A DNA stretch of 64,000 nt from assembly GCA_947685225.1 (NCBI GenBank), contig CANTUV010000010.1, forward strand, positions 5,518,001 through 5,582,000, read 5' to 3'. Position 1 is the stretch's first letter. Each line of letters opens with the position of its first letter. The stretch is from Garcia nutans. Its lineage: Eukaryota > Streptophyta > Magnoliopsida > Malpighiales > Euphorbiaceae. The notes under the pieces are model-generated. The model saw nothing but the letters and a program-made list of their open reading frames with translations. It searched no databases and was not told where the DNA came from. Shown here piece after piece: positions 34,243 through 46,332 of the stretch. Made by a program: the position numbers and the translations under genes.

Positions 34243-36160
34243 CCAACATATATTTAATAGGCAAAAAATAATTTGTAACAATACTAAAAAAAAAGACTGT
34301 AGATTATATAAGATGTGATGAGTTGATGACCGCTTCATAGAAAAAATTAATTATAAAATTAATATTAAAATAAAAATTAATTATAACATTATTATAATAA
34401 AAAATAGAGAAAATAAATATTAAAAGTAAGAGTTTTGAATTTACCATAATTATATCTCTTTATATCTAATATAGCTCTTCTATATGATTTTTTTTTATGA
34501 TACAAATTTCTGTAACTTGAATAATTTGTAAATTCATCGAAATTTTTATTACATTACTTTTTATTTAAATTTAGAGAATGTTTTGAATAATCCAAGTCAA
34601 TTTAAAGGGATATATAGTATTCAAATAAATAATTAAATGGAGAAAATTTTTATAAGTGAATTAAATGATGAAAATGAGAGATTAAATATTTAATATATTA
34701 ATAAATTATAAAGGAATAGGTAATTATTGGTATATATTTTAATTGAAACTCTTAATATGTGAAGATAAAAAGTCATATTTAATATATTATTAATAAATTA
34801 ATAATTTTAATAATTAACAATTACTAATAAATTTTAAAATTAAAATTATTAATTAATGTATGAAGATAAAAAGTCATATATTTATATTTAATAAATTATT
34901 AATTTTTATTCTAGATATATCTATAAATTATTATGAATGTTAATAATTTTATATTTTTTTAACTTTTTAAATTTCTCAAAAAATATAATTATATTATTAA
35001 ATTATATTAATATGTAATTAATTTTAATTTAATTATATTTATGTGTAACTAATTTTTAGAAAATTAAAAGTCATAAATATAATTAATTTAATTAATATTA
35101 TTAAATTATATTAATTAAAAGTTATTTAATAGGAGGATAATAGTTACAAATATAATAAATATTAAATTTTATATTTTATATAAATTATTAAAATTAAATA
35201 AAAATTAATTAAAAAAATGAGAGAGCATTATCTTAAAAAATTGATAATGTGTCACTCTTTCAACACTTCTTATATCATTGGTTTATATATATATAATATA
35301 GATATGATCAAAATTAAATTATAATAATTTTAGTAAATATAAAAAAATAATGTGAGTTATATCTTATTGTTATTATACAATTATGAAAAAATAACTAAAT
35401 AAATTTTCATAATTTGTATGTGTGCGTGCGTGTGTGAAATGCCGTTGTATGCGTTGTAGCAAGTTCTTATTCGGCTGGGACGGTTAAGCATGAAATAAAC
35501 TGGCTGCACATGCTGAAATCAATTTGATGGTGCTTTCTTTATTTTTTAAATTTCAAAATATGGACTAGATTTTCAAAAATATAGACTTGATTTTGTGTGT
35601 TGAATCGGCAACTTATACGAATTTATACTAAATTATTAGTGAAAAATTATTAGGTAAAACATAATTACTTTATAATGTGATAATCTCATCTAATAGTTAT
35701 TAAACAATTTTTTTTCATAAATTATAGGTGTATTGATTCAAAAAGTTATTTTTGATATGAATTATAGGTGAATAAATATTAACATAACAAAAATTAACTT
35801 ATAATGAATATTTTTGTTTTTTTATTGGACGAAACTATCATATTAGTCTCATGATATGATAATTCCATCCTATATAATAATTTTTCATTTTTAGTTTAAA
35901 AATAAAACTTTTATTTAATCTGAACCTTTTTTAAACTTATATTTCAATCTAGTTAATTGATGCAATTCGAATTAAACAATATTAATAAAAGTAAAAACAT
36001 ATTTTATGTGTAGCTTTTATCAATAACAATTCATTTGCAAATGAAATTAATTAGTTTGTTATTATTTATTGTAGATTGTTTGGCTTAACTTATAAAAATT
36101 AGCTTATAAGTTAAAAGTGCTTATAAACTAATATGAGTTTATGAGTAATTCAAATTTTAA
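34243..36160. other. AT-rich intergenic DNA; no gene seen
   Basis: A/T-rich, with a short GC-richer patch at about 35405-35520 that has no evident coding frame. Nothing else recognised. Confidence 0.45.
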
Positions 36161-36167
36161 ACATAAA

Positions 36168-36590
36168 GGGTTTGTTCATTTTTGTAGTAGATTTTATTTT
36201 TATTTTTTTAAAACTAAAAATTATTTTTAGTTTTTATTTTATATTTTTTTAAAATATATTTTATGCTTTTTAAAAATTATACATCATAATTATTAAAATT
36301 TTAATAATTAAAAAATAAAAAAATAAAAAATAACGTCAAAAACTAATTTTTATTATAAAAAAGTTTTATTAATATAAAAATTCTTATAAATAAAAAAAAT
36401 TATTAATATATAATGTCTTTTCAATATTAAAATCTTCAAAACTATATTTTGTGAATTATATATTTAGTTTAAAACAATTTTTATTTAATCAAAATAATAA
36501 TAATAATAATATTATTATCCAACACATTTTATTTTTTTTTCTAAAAAAAGCTAAAACCAAAAAATAAAAATAACTCAAACACACATTTAT
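36168..36590. mobile_element. Possible MITE, nested in another repeat
   Basis: The left end, GGGTTTGTTCATTTTTGT, resembles the reverse complement of the right end (GTGTGTTTGAGTTATTTTTA). The enclosing sequence (about 36070-36860) contains TTATAAAAATTAGCTTATAA on the left and a related inverted segment on the right, suggesting an older outer element. The boundaries are approximate. Confidence 0.35.
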
Positions 36591-37189
36591 ATTTTTATTT
36601 TGAGTGTTTATAATTAAGTTGCTCCTAAGTAGCACATTTACTGTTAAATGACCAAAAAATTATAAAATTATACTATCAAGGGCATTTATTAAAATAAATA
36701 AAAATAATATTATAAATTATTTGGTCAAAATAACTTAATACTTATGTATGTATAAGCATCAAGACACTAAGTTAGTTCTCCTAACTTACTTTTTTTAGCT
36801 CATAAATTAAATTTATAAATTTATAAAATTAGCTGAATAAATTTATCAGTTCAAATTTAGAAAATGTAAAAACTAATTTCTTATTGATTTGATAAGAACA
36901 TATGAGAAAGTCGTAAATTAGGATTATGATTGCTTAGAGAGTTATTTATGAGTATGAAATACTCGTCCAAATTGAAATTCAATGTAAAGGAAAAATTGGG
37001 GTGGATAATCAAAGTCTCAATACTTATCCAGTCATGCCTTTTTCCTACGCAGAAGCTAATTGAGGTCCGTAAGGCAATTACATTGCCGATGTCCAAGTAG
37101 TCGAGGAATTATACCGCCACTCCAATGAGGATTTTTAGTCGGAGTGGCAAATCAATTATAATTAACATATTAGCTATATATTATATAGA

Positions 37190-37338
37190 AATATTAATTA
37201 TAATTATTTTAAAAAGTAATTATTAGATATATTTTTTATTAATTAAAAAATATTTATTATAATTTATAGTAAATATTTTTTAATCAATAAAAAAAGATTA
37301 TCTAATAATTACTTTTTAAAATGACTATAATTAATATT
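37190..37338. repeat. Near-palindromic hairpin, arms about 67 bp
   Basis: The left arm (about 37190-37256) and right arm (about 37272-37338) are reverse complements with only a few mismatches, separated by a short A/T loop. No coding. It could be a small foldback MITE; if transcribed it would form a long stem. Confidence 0.75.
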
Positions 37339-39660
37339 TTTTTTTATATTTTACAGTTTGAAATAGCTTATAATTTCTCCACTTAATCTCTAATTATGTC
37401 CAAATCTCAATATTAGTTCTACTTGCTGGCTTAATTATTAATTGAGTCCTTTATACAGTATTTTAGTGGCATTGTACTCCTAATAAATTCAAATTATTTA
37501 ATTTCTAAATAATTAATTTCATTTATTTATCATGATTAAATTTATTCCCTCCTTTACAAACTAAATGAACAATAATAAAAAACATATTTTGTAAAATCAG
37601 AACATAATTAACTCTCATCCATCAATGTTAAAAAATAGCAAAAATCATAACAAAAACTCATAATGACTTCAGCACGTGTGTATGATATATTTTTACTATT
37701 ATTAATTTTTTGCTGAATTTTGTTATTAATATTATTATTATTTTGGCTGAATTTTTATATTCATCTTTTAAGATTACTTTTTTTAAATTTTTGTTCCTTT
37801 CATAATATTTTTTTATTACTTTGTTCCTATCTTACTTGAACATTGATTTATTTTTTTTAATAATTTATTTTACATTCTTGTTATTCTAATTAATATTCCA
37901 TTCAATTATACTGAGTGCGTATGTTAGTGCATTCATTACTCATATTAATTTAACATGATAAATTTGATCAATTGATCAATTTAATATTTATAATTTTAAC
38001 ATCATTTATTTAATAATATTTTTATTAAATAATAAAAATATTATAAAGATTAATTTCAATAATTCAAAAAACCCTATGACAATCATTATATTACATAATT
38101 CATTATTTGTGTAGCGTTGCTAAATAGATGAATTGGGTTGGATTATTTTGGATTGCAGCTAGCTAGGCTGATTAATTATTATGCATATTTGGAGCTCACT
38201 ATACACATAGCAATTAGAAAAAAAGATTTGTTGTTAGCTTAATAGGGTGAATTTTGATTAAATTGTGGATTGGCCTATTTTACTTTTATCTTATTATTCA
38301 AAAACAATTTTGAATTGTTTTGAAAATAACTGAATTTTTTTTATTAATTTAGCGTATGGCTTTTTTATTGGTCTGCAAAGATTAAAAGTGTTGGTGGCAA
38401 ATGGACTTGAAGAAGAAGAACTGATAATTTAAACCGTTAGATTTGCATTTCAAACACATTTATTGAATTATTCGTGATTCTTTTATTTTTACTGGTGACA
38501 AATTAACAATAGTTTAATCCATTTATTTTTATTATAGTTTGTTGAAAGATAATACTTTCAATGGACACAATATATAATCTCCAATTTCTATTGTTTCTAA
38601 TTTTTATAATTTTTTAACTAAAATTTTGATTTTGTTGTTTAAAAATAGAAATCAAATTCGATAAATAATTTCATTTTATCATAATGAAAAATAAATAATA
38701 AAATTTTCAAATCAATTTTATTCTCATTATAATTTTCTTTATTAAAATTGATTTTTCATTTCATTTTTTTTTTCATTCTATGATTATATAGCTAATTTCA
38801 TTATATTTGATATGAAATTATTTTTTAATATATATATATATTTATATATTTTTGTATATCTTACAAAAATATTAATTTTTTTTAGTGTTGTTGACTTTTC
38901 TTTTTAAGTTCATGTTTTGATTTCCTTATTCATTTATATACCAAAAATAAAAAGAGGCGTATTACATAGTACGAATAATATTAATAATATAGTGAAAGTG
39001 ATTGAATTTTATTTTTTTTTAATTTAATTTGTATTAAACTTAAAATCTCATTAAACTATTCCATTTGACATTCACATATTTTATTTATATTTATATTATG
39101 TATAAAATATTTTTAAAATATATGTTAGTTAAATATATACAAAATAAAAAAAGATCAATATGAAGCAGCTTTTTTTAAGAAATAAATAAAAAAATAAAAA
39201 AAGAGTTATCTTATGTATTAAGCATTTTGAAAATACATTATTGTTTTTTAATTAAATTTTTATGTTATGCTCATTAATCGTTTTTAAATTTTTTATAACT
39301 AAAAAAATTGTTATAAGTATTAATGTTAATATAAGTAGTGTTATTCAAGCAAAAGTCTAATTTTGTTAATAACATATACCTTATCAATTAATTAATAAAT
39401 TTTTTATTTTAGTGGCTCAGCTACAGAATTATATGAATTAAATCCGCGGATTGACCTAATTAAATAAGACTAATGATAATAGAAATAATAATAAATAAAT
39501 AAATAAAAATGGACCACTCGCAGATCACGTTCCGGTTCCCGCACTTACTATGCGTATTTACGTACCGTGTGTTGATTAATTCTTTTTCAACCTTCAAACG
39601 ATCAAACCCCATACTTTTTCTTTTTGGTCAAAGCTTAGAATTTTTATTTATTTTTTTCAC
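37339..39660. other. AT-rich intergenic DNA, upstream of a peptide gene
   Basis: No gene recognised. A GC-richer patch at about 39505-39570 (ACGTTCCGGTTCCCGCAC) lies roughly 350 bp upstream of the peptide start and may hold promoter elements, but I cannot assign any. The frame 39509-39778 runs into the pyrimidine-rich leader and is not convincing. Confidence 0.4.
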
Positions 39661-39734
39661 CATAAATATCCAAACTCCATGCAGAGATTTCCAGTCGAAA
39701 CAAAACAAATTAACTAATACAAAGTTAATCAACT

Positions 39735-39772
39735 TCATCTTTCTCTTTCTCTTCCTCCTCCTCCTCCCCATT
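39735..39772 (+). promoter_or_regulatory. Pyrimidine-rich leader of peptide gene 1
   Basis: CT-rich tract (TCTTTCTCTTTCTCTTCCTC and on) 110-150 bp upstream of the start codon, typical of plant 5' untranslated regions. A weak TATA-like CATAAATA lies near 39661. Confidence 0.4.
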
Positions 39773-39881
39773 AACTAATTAATTACATTCCAATTTTCGT
39801 TTTCTTCTAAATAATTCTTCATCTGGTTATTTGCTTTTTTGAATTGGAGACATTAATTTGTTCTTAAGCTGTTTAATAACA

Positions 39882-40208
39882 ATGGGTTTGTCAGTTTCAC
39901 AAAAGAAAAACATCTTTGCTATTGTTCTTTTAATTTTGTTCATTTTCTTGGCTTCTTTGCAACTTGCTGCAACGAGGCCATTAGGAGAAGACCAGCAAGT
40001 TGATGGACAGTTGGTGATTCAATCTCTGAAAGGAAACGTGCCAACACCTGGTTCCAACCCATGCACCTACGTCCCTGGGCAAGGCAAAGGGGGCTCTTGC
40101 AAAATGTCGACCATGAACGTAGCTGGGGATGTTGTAAGAGTTAAAGTACCTTCTGCATTTCCCAAGTTTGTCATGGACGTTGCGGTTGCAGAGTCTTCTT
40201 CTTCCTGA
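39882..40208 (+). CDS. Small secreted peptide precursor, CTNIP/SCREW-like
   Basis: Intronless, 108 residues. I choose the ATG at 39882 because the upstream extension has only a TTG. Residues about 9-33 are a strong signal peptide (KKN then IFAIVLLILFIFLASLQLAA). The mature part carries the conserved block SLKGNVPTPGSNPCTYVPGQ followed by GKGGSC: two cysteines bracket a Gly-rich CTYVPGQG core. The paralogue at 49019-49354 has the same block, which marks it as the constrained, probably active region. Two cysteines around CT-x-I/V-P-G after a signal peptide recall the CTNIP/SCREW phytocytokines perceived by the receptor kinase HSL3; this is from memory and moderate. Predicted location: apoplast. 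AATAAA at 40517-40522 may be the poly(A) signal. Confidence 0.8.
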   Translation: MGLSVSQKKNIFAIVLLILFIFLASLQLAATRPLGEDQQVDGQLVIQSLKGNVPTPGSNPCTYVPGQGKGGSCKMSTMNVAGDVVRVKVPSAFPKFVMDVAVAESSSS

Positions 40209-41160
40209 ATACAAAGTATGTTGGTTTTGAACTATATATAGTTAGTTCATAACCTTTTCTTTTTCTTTTTGTTAATCACTGAAGTGGTGATTAATTAACT
40301 ACTATAACCTTCTAAATTCTGATCATCGATCTCTATATTTATTTATTTATTTATTTTTTCAGTTAATTCCTTTCGTTTATTCATTAATTTTTCTAATTGT
40401 TAAATTATTGCATTGTATTTTTCTTTTTTCTTGTTTGGAAACAAATGCCCATTCAAGTAATTAAATTTCTCTTTATCTTGTAGAATAATGTATTGTTGCT
40501 CGAAAGAGAACAAATGAATAAAAATGTTCTATATTCATTTTTTTTTCTTATTTACAACCTTGAGGCAATTGTTTCTTTTTTATTTTACTGGAGTTCAGAC
40601 AGACAATACATTAATATTTCCATGTTTATGATTATGTTTTTGTTAGCTTTTACTAAAGAGTTTTACAAAGAGTACTTTTTCCAGTAAAATATATATTATG
40701 CTACTTATACATGCAATAAATTGATGGAATATAATTAATTGAAATTTAAAAAATGCTAGTCTATATTTGAAATATTTTTTTTAAAAAAAAAAAGAAGCGT
40801 CAAGAACAAAAAAGTACATGGATCTAATGATAAATTGTTTGAATTTTACCACTTTTTAAATTTTGTCTAAAGGTAATACAATGATAAGTGTATATATAAG
40901 CCGGTAATATATTCAGTTTTAATTCTGTTTATCCCTAGTGCTAAAAAGGGGTAAAAAAATCTGAAATTTTAACTTTAAAGTTTAATATTTCATGTAATAA
41001 TGATAATGATATATTTTCTCTATCTCTTTTCGTGACCATATAATCTACTAAAATTTTAATAAAATATCAAAAATTAATATTTTAAATAATTTATAATGAA
41101 TTTAGCTTTAAAGACATTTTATTTCTAGAAAACAACTTTAATATCACTTCATCACTCGTA
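40209..41160. other. 3' flank of peptide gene 1; no further gene
   Basis: A/T-rich 3' untranslated and intergenic sequence up to the copia element. A (TATT)n run is near 40338-40356. The 40493-40687 frame is a chance frame. Confidence 0.45.
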
Positions 41161-41165
41161 ATTTT

Positions 41166-41521
41166 CGTGGGCTTTTGTGGCTCAAAAAGTCCAATACATT
41201 TGCAAACAGCAATTCCCACATCGAAAAATTATGAAATTGAGCAAGAGAAATTTACTTATAAATAGAAACTTAGTTCCTTCAGTTTAACTTGTCTCAAAAG
41301 CTTGTTCTACCTGCAGTGCATTAACGAGTTTTCTCTTCTCTCTCTTTGTAATATTTCTTCAGTGAAATATATTTGGTAGTGTCTGAGGACTTAGGCAATA
41401 ATTTTGGCCGAACCTCGTTAAATTTTTTGTGTTCTCTATTTTATTTAATAACTTGCTTCCGCGGTAGCTAAATTTTTATTTGGCTATTTAATTCGGTGGA
41501 AAAAGCTCAATTTTCACAACA
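41166..41521 (+). repeat. 5' LTR of the copia element
   Basis: 356 bp, CGTGGGC...CACAACA. The expected leading TG is CG here, whereas the 3' LTR keeps TG. It contains a TATA-like TTATAAATA about 85 bp in, the likely promoter. Confidence 0.93.
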
Positions 41522-41600
41522 ATTGGTATCAGAGCCAAGGATATTTAAGTATGCATTGTAATTGTCTTATATCAGTGTATGCTTAGTAGTTGTAATTTAA

Positions 41601-41806
41601 TTTGACCCATCCAGGATTGCGGTATAATTTAACCCTCCTTGGATTGTGGTTTAATTTGACCCATCCGGGATTGCGGTGTAATTTGACCCTCTTTGGATTG
41701 TGGTTTAATTTATTTGTGGTTTTATTTAACCCTTTCGGGATTGCGGTATAATTTGACCCTTCCGGAATTGCGGTGTAATTTAACTCTTCTTGGCTTTTTG
41801 TAATTT
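41601..41806 (+). repeat. 27-bp minisatellite in the copia leader
   Basis: About 7.5 degenerate copies of a 27-bp unit, TTGACCC-TCCGGGATTGCGGT-TAAT, lie between the primer-binding site and the gag start. Units alternate between GGATTGCGGT and GGATTGTGGT forms; one unit is shortened. Confidence 0.85.
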
Positions 41807-41842
41807 TGTATTTGGAGCTATTAAATAATATTTGTAGCAGGA

Positions 41843-44800
41843 ATGGCGGACGAAAAGAAAAATACCACACCTGGTATTGCTGCAGCGTCATCCTCTTCCA
41901 CTTCAGTGAGGAACGCTATAACAAATGCAAGATTTGCAGTGGAGATTTTCGACGGTACCAGTCATTTCGGCATGTGGCAAAGTGAACTTCTAGACGCTCT
42001 CTTTCAGCAAGGTCTAGATGTCGCTATTGAAGAGGAGAAACCCAAAAATATGGAGGAGAGTGAATGGAGAACCATCAATCGTCTGGCATGTGGTACAATT
42101 CGTTCTTGTCTTTATAGAGAGCAAAAATATGCTTTCTCGAAAGAAACTTCGGCAAACAAATTGTGGAAGGCATTAGAGGAGAAATTTTTGAAGAAAAATA
42201 ATCAGAACAAACTCTTCATGAAGAAGAGACTGTTTCGCTTCAATTATGTTCCCGGTACCACGATGAATGAACACATCACAAATTTTAATCAGTTGGTGGC
42301 TGATCTGTTTAATTTGGATGTGGTCTTTGGAGACGAAGATTTGGCAATATTGTTGTTGGCATCTCTCCCTGACGAGTTTGAGTTTCTTACAACGACTATA
42401 CTCCACGGGAATAAGGAGGTGACTCTCAGTGAAGTATGCGCTGATCTATACAGCCATGAACTGCGAAAGAAAGAAAAGGAGAGGACAAGTGAAGCACAAG
42501 CTTTGGTGATTGGAGGCCGTTCACAAAGCCGAAAGAAAGGGGGAAAGAAAAATAGATCCCGTTCGAGAGCCAGACTTGAAAAAGATGAGTGTGCCTTTTG
42601 TCATGAGAAAGGTCACTGGAAGAAAGATTGCCCAAAGCTAAAAGTCAAGGGCAAAACTGTTGTTGATTCAAATGTAGCCGAGTGTGAAGATTCGGAATCA
42701 TCCTTCTCATTGGTGGTCATGACATCTGTAGACACTCCTTTGGCATGTTCAACAAGTTCTTCTAATGCATGGCTGTTAGACTCTGGATGCAGTCATCATA
42801 TGAGTCCCAACCGGGAATGGTTTTTTGATTTTAAAGAACTTGATAATGAAGTTGTCTACACAGCAAATGACAATCCTTGCTTTACCGAAGGGATTGGTTC
42901 AATCCGCTTGAGGAATCATGATGGGTCAATCAGGACCCTGAATGATGTTCGATATGTACCATGTTTGACGAAGAACCTCATTTCAGTTGGAGTCCTTGAA
43001 TCTAAAGGGCTTAAGATTGTTGCAGAAAATGGGGTTATGAGGGTCATCTCTGGTGCAATTGTGATTTTGAAAGGATTACGGAGAAGGAATAGTTTGTATT
43101 ACTATGAAGGTAATGCAATTATAGAAACAACAGCAGCAGCAGTTTCTGGTGATGACAAAGATCTGGAAGCAACCAGATTATGGCACATGCGCTTGGGACA
43201 TGCAGGTGAAAAATTCTTGAAAAGTTTGGTTGATCAAGGATTATTGAAGAATGTGAAAACCTGCAAGATGGATTTCTGTGAGAATTGCATCAAAGGGAAG
43301 CAGACAAGAGTGAAATTTGGTACTGCAATCCATGATACCAAGGGTATTCTGGACTATGTTCACTCAGATGTGTGGGGACCTTCTAAAACTCCTTCTTTAG
43401 GAGGCAAGCACTACTATGTAACCTTTGTTGACGATTTCTCTAGAAGGGTATGGGTGTATACTTTGAAGTCAAAAGATGAAGTGTTAGGAGTTTTCCTCAA
43501 ATGGAAGAAATTGGTGGAAACTCAAACTGGCAGACGAATCAAATGTCTCAGAACAGACAATGGAGGAGAATATAAGAATGATCCATTTATGAAAGTCTGC
43601 GAAGATGAAGGCATTGTTCGACACTTCACAGTTAGACATACACCACAGCAGAATGGGGTGGCAGAACGCATGAACCGAACGTTACTGGAGAAAGTTCGGT
43701 GTATGTTGTCCAATGCTGGGTTGGACAAACGATTTTGGGCTGAGGCTTTGACATATGCATGTCATCTCATTAATCGACTTTCATCAACTGCTATTGGTGG
43801 TAAAACGCCTATGGAAGCATGGTCGGGAAAACCTGCTAAAGATTATGATTCCTTACGTGTATTTGGTTCCACTGCATATTATCACGTTAAGGAATCAAAA
43901 CTAGATCCAAGAGCTAAGGAAGCCATTTTCATGGGGATAAGCTCAGGTGTTAAAGGATATCGGCTATGGTGTCCAGAAACGAAGAAAATAATCTTTAGCA
44001 GAGATGTCACTTTTGATGAATCTACCTTATTGAAAAAGGTGACAATAGAGCAGTTAGATGGTACTCCACAATAGGTGGAGAATACTCCAAAACAGGTGGA
44101 GTTTGACAGAAAAATCCCAGCAGCAGATGTTAAAACTGCAGACACTCCTGAGGTAGAAGGAGAGTCAGATGAAGATGAGGTTCAAATCCAAGAACCTCCA
44201 TAGCAACATGAATCAATTGCAGTTGATAGGCCACGAAGAGCTATAAGAAAACCTGCTCGTTATGATGATATGGTGGCCTATGCATTCTCAATTGCAGATG
44301 ATAGCATTCCGTCCACTTTTAAAGAAGCTGTCCAAAGTTCAGAAGAAGTAAAGTGGAGGAAAGCTATGGATAATGAAATGCAGTCCCTTCACAAGAATCA
44401 AACATGGAAGCTAGCAATTCTGCCGAAGGGAAAGAAGGCGATTGGATGCAAATGGGTATATACAAAGAAAAATGGATTTCCTGATAGAGATACTGTTCAC
44501 TACAAAGCAAGGTTGGTAGCTAAGGGCTATGCTCAGACGGAGGGAATTGACTATAATGAAGTATTTTCTCCAGTTGTAAAATATTTCTCCATTCGAATTT
44601 TGTTAGCCTTGGCAGCACAGTTTGATTTGGAACTAGTTCAATTAGATGTAAAAACTGCGTTTTTATATGGAGATCTGGAAGAGGAAATCTATATGACTCA
44701 GCCGGAGGGATTCAAAGTTGCTGGAAAGGAAAATATGGTATGCAAACTTAAAAAATCGCTTTATGGATTGAAGCAGTCTCCGAGACAGTGGTACAAGCGA

Positions 44801-45880
44801 TTTGATAAGTTTATGCAAGGGCAGAAGTACACAAGGAGTAAATATGATAATTGTGTGTATTTACGCAAGCTACAAGATGGCTCTTTCATTTATCTTCTTC
44901 TTTATGTTGATGATATGCTGATAGCTTCAAAGAATAAAGGAGAAATTGAGAAGTTGAAGAATCAATTGAATCAAGAATTTGAAATGAAAGACTTGGGAGA
45001 AGCAAAGAAGATTCTCTGCATGGAGATATTCAGAGATAGGAAATTGGGGAGACTTTGTCTGTCTCAGAAGCAATATCTGAGAAAAGTACTAAAGCGTTTT
45101 GGTATGGACAACAAGACCAAACCTGTTAGTACGCCTCTTGCTCCTCATTTCAAACTCAGTGCATCTCAGTCACCGAAGAATGATGCAGAACGGGAATATA
45201 TGTCAAAGGTTCCCTATGCAAATGCGGTTGGTAGCTTGATGTATGCTATGGTGTGTACGAGGCCTGATATTTTACTGGCAGTTGGAGTTGTGAGCAGGTA
45301 CATGCATGATCCTGGCAAGGAGCATTGACAAGCTGTGAAATGGATTCTACGGTACCTTCTGAACACTGTGGATGTTGGATTAGTTTTTGAGCAGGATAAG
45401 AAAAGTGGTCAAAGCGTAGTCGGATATTGTGATTCTGATTATGCTGGTGATTTGGATAAACGTCGATCAACTACTGGTTATTTGTTCACACTTGCGAAAG
45501 CACCAGTTAGTTGGAAGTCTATTTTACAGTCTACAGTGGCTTTGTCTACAACGGAGGCGGAGTATATGGCAGTTACAGAGGCCGTTAAGGAGGCAATTTG
45601 GCTTCAAGGATTGCTTGGTGAATTGGGAATTAGGTAGGACAACATTGTTGTGCATTGTGATAGCCAAAGTGTTATCCATTTGGCAAAAAACCAAGTTTAT
45701 CACGCAAGGACGAAGCATATCGACGTTCGCTTTCATTTTGTTAGAGAAATTCTGGAGGAAGGTCAGATTCAACTCCAGAAGATTCAGACTGCTGAGAATC
45801 CTGCTGATATGTTGACAAAAATGGAGACAGCTGTCAAGTTCAAATACTGTTTGGACTTGATCAATATTGTTAAAAGTTGA
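41843..45880 (+). pseudogene. Copia gag-pol polyprotein with four nonsense codons
   Basis: One reading frame of 1345 codons with no frameshift. It is interrupted by TAG (44072-44074), TAG (44201-44203), TGA (45326-45328) and TAG (45635-45637). Domains in order: gag (residues about 25-220), CCHC knuckle CAFCHEKGHWKKDC (about 250-263), aspartic protease WLLDSGCSHHMSP (about 308-320), integrase with HHCC (LWHMRLGH...CENC) and catalytic DVWGP, DDFSR, QQNGVAERMNR, reverse transcriptase (KARLVAKGY, QLDVKTAFL, LLYVDDMLIA), and RNase H (GYCDSDYAGD, STTEAEYMA, HCDSQS). The first uninterrupted part (41843-44071, 743 codons) still covers gag, protease and integrase. The reverse transcriptase lies after two stops, so the copy is not autonomous. 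Confidence 0.93.
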
Positions 45881-45971
45881 AGCTTGCGCTGCAAAGCGCA
45901 TTTGAAGACACTACAACTTTGCGAGAGAGAACAGAAGTTTGCATTTGGGTTTTTTTCGCCAAGGTGGAGAT

Positions 45972-46327
45972 TGTGGGCTTTTGTGGCTCAAAAAGCCCAA
46001 TACATTTGCAAACAGCAATTCCCACGTCGAAAAATTATGAAATTGAGCATGGGAAATTTACTTATAAATAGGAACTTAGTTCCTTCAGTTTAACTTGTCC
46101 CAAAAGCTTGTCCTACCTGCAGTGCATTAACGAGCTTTCTCTTCTCTCTCTTTGTAATATTTTTTCAGTGAAATATATTTGGTAGTGTCCGAGGACGTAG
46201 GCAATAATTTTGGCCGAACCTCGTTAAATTTTTGGTGTTCTCTATTTTATTTAATAGCTTGCTTCTGCGGTAGCTAAATTTTTATTTAGCTATTTAATTC
46301 GGTGAAAAAAACCCAATTTTCACAATA
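45972..46327 (+). repeat. 3' LTR of the copia element
   Basis: 356 bp, TGTGGGC...CACAATA. The expected terminal CA is TA here, whereas the 5' LTR keeps CA. Confidence 0.93.
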
Positions 46328-46332
46328 ATTTT

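Larger units (their letters stand above)
41161..46332 (+). mobile_element. Structurally complete Ty1/copia retrotransposon
   Basis: The body is 41166-46327 (5162 bp), flanked by the perfect 5-bp duplication ATTTT (41161-41165, 46328-46332). It has two 356-bp LTRs, a tRNA-Met-type primer-binding site TGGTATCAGAGC at 41524-41535, and a polypurine tract AAGGTGGAGAT at 45961-45971. It holds a single gag-pol frame in copia order: gag, protease, integrase, reverse transcriptase, RNase H. The sequence style matches plant Tnt1-94-like/Tork elements. By my count the LTRs differ at about 20 of 356 positions, nearly all transitions, so the insertion is not recent. It sits between the two peptide genes. 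Confidence 0.95.

Noticed and set aside
39981..40214. 77-codon minus-strand frame opposite peptide gene 1
   Set aside because: Antisense shadow of the real secreted-peptide frame; no signal peptide or conservation with the paralogue.
45877..46093. Short plus-strand frames overlapping the copia polyprotein end and 3' LTR
   Set aside because: They follow the polyprotein stop and run through the purine tract into the LTR; no known copia accessory protein fits.
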